Source of the DNA: Comamonas resistens
GTDB taxonomy: Bacteria > Pseudomonadota > Gammaproteobacteria > Burkholderiales > Burkholderiaceae_C
Assembly (NCBI RefSeq): GCF_030064165.1
Contig: NZ_CP125947.1
Span: 5,084,001 to 5,148,000 of the forward strand
Direction of reading: 5' to 3'
Length of the DNA: 64,000 nt
Notes under the pieces: generated by a model
Database searches by the model: none
The model's input: only the letters and a program-made list of their open reading frames with translations
What the model was told of the DNA's origin: nothing
Shown here: positions 63,870 through 64,000 of the stretch, piece after piece
How the letters are laid out: every line of letters starts with the position of its first letter
Numbering within the stretch: the stretch's first letter is position 1
Translations under genes and position numbers: made by a program

Positions 63870-64000
63870 ATGACCGCTTCAAACCTCTCCAATGTCGGCG
63901 TTGTCTGGGCAGATGCTGCCCGCCACGCCGCTTTCGACGCCTGGCTGGCTCCCCTGGCTGCCCGCTTTCAGCTGCGCCCTGAAACCCTGCGCCCTGCCTC
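63870..64000 (+). CDS. Aminoglycoside phosphotransferase-family kinase, N-terminal part (AmgK-like)
   Basis: Only the first 43 codons are present: MTASNLSNVGVVWADAARHAAF, then a W-rich stretch. The assignment rests mainly on position: a gene divergent from lptD in betaproteobacteria is commonly amgK (N-acetylmuramate/N-acetylglucosamine kinase), followed by murU. The start ATG has no strong RBS, and the short sequence itself is not diagnostic, so the call is tentative. Confidence 0.45.
   Translation, partial: MTASNLSNVGVVWADAARHAAFDAWLAPLAARFQLRPETLRPA

Noticed and set aside
1..64000. tRNA or rRNA genes and CRISPR arrays
   Set aside because: Scanning the intergenic regions by eye found no cloverleaf-like tRNA, no rRNA sequence and no regularly spaced repeats. 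A tRNAscan run would be decisive.

Overview
The window reads as a chromosomal segment of a GC-rich betaproteobacterium of the family Comamonadaceae, most likely Comamonas. The evidence is indirect but consistent. There are three Bug/TctC-type solute receptors, betaproteobacterial gene blocks (hpf-ptsN-hprK, fur/bamE-dapB-exbBD, lptD-surA-rsmA with a divergent amgK-like gene), and several copies of a short imperfect palindrome, arms like AGCTGCCAGCGC, that I recall from Comamonadaceae intergenic regions. No rRNA, tRNA or CRISPR array was seen.

Layout. 0-8 kb: end of an acyltransferase gene, a 268-bp structured repeat (copy A), DUF924, a DUF1439 lipoprotein, a ModA-like binding lipoprotein with divergent LysR, a Bug receptor, a glutathione transferase, a second copy of the repeat (B), a pirin and SlyD. 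8-18.8 kb: housekeeping genes (purC, hpf-ptsN-hprK, a DUF1501/DUF1800 pair, fur, bamE, dapB, exbBD, a second HPF-family gene). 18.8-24.7 kb: an accessory island with a GC-rich structured repeat, an intact IS5-family element with 4-bp target duplication, a visibly AT-rich PARIS-like pair (TOPRIM DUF4435 + ABC-type ATPase), and a NERD-helicase gene that is frameshifted and cut off where the AT-rich DNA begins. 25-30.7 kb: oxidoreductase with divergent HxlR regulator, two isochorismatase-like hydrolases and a pirin with divergent LysR, glutathione peroxidase. 30.9-41 kb: PBP1A, PutP, a secreted guanyl RNase with barstar, TerC, a two-component system and an LRR-like protein. 41-49 kb: mnmA and a tricarballylate-type locus (tcuR, tcuA, tcuB, Bug receptor), interrupted by an antiparallel DUF2075 nuclease-helicase. 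49-54.6 kb: an ECF41-type sigma factor with its carboxymuconolactone decarboxylase-like partner, each preceded by an ECF41-type promoter, then Bug-ggt with divergent LysR. 54.6-64 kb: DMT exporter, NUDIX, GNAT, DUF2061, omega-amino-acid transaminase, rsmA, surA, lptD and the start of an amgK-like gene.

How the genes fit together. The envelope genes (bamE, surA, lptD, PBP1A, exbBD) serve outer membrane and wall biogenesis. Nitrogen and carboxylate scavenging is represented by Bug receptors, GGT, TcuAB, PutP, the transaminase and the ptsN/hprK signalling branch. The main accessory content is nucleic-acid-directed: the PARIS-like pair, a decayed NERD helicase and the DUF2075 protein.

Strongest observations: (1) two copies of a 268/269-bp element whose terminal inverted repeats and one internal stem differ between copies by matched, pair-preserving substitutions; (2) a compact PARIS-like system that appears to have replaced the end of another defence-type helicase; (3) two TGTCACA-N16-CGTC sites placed exactly as an ECF41 autoregulatory circuit requires.
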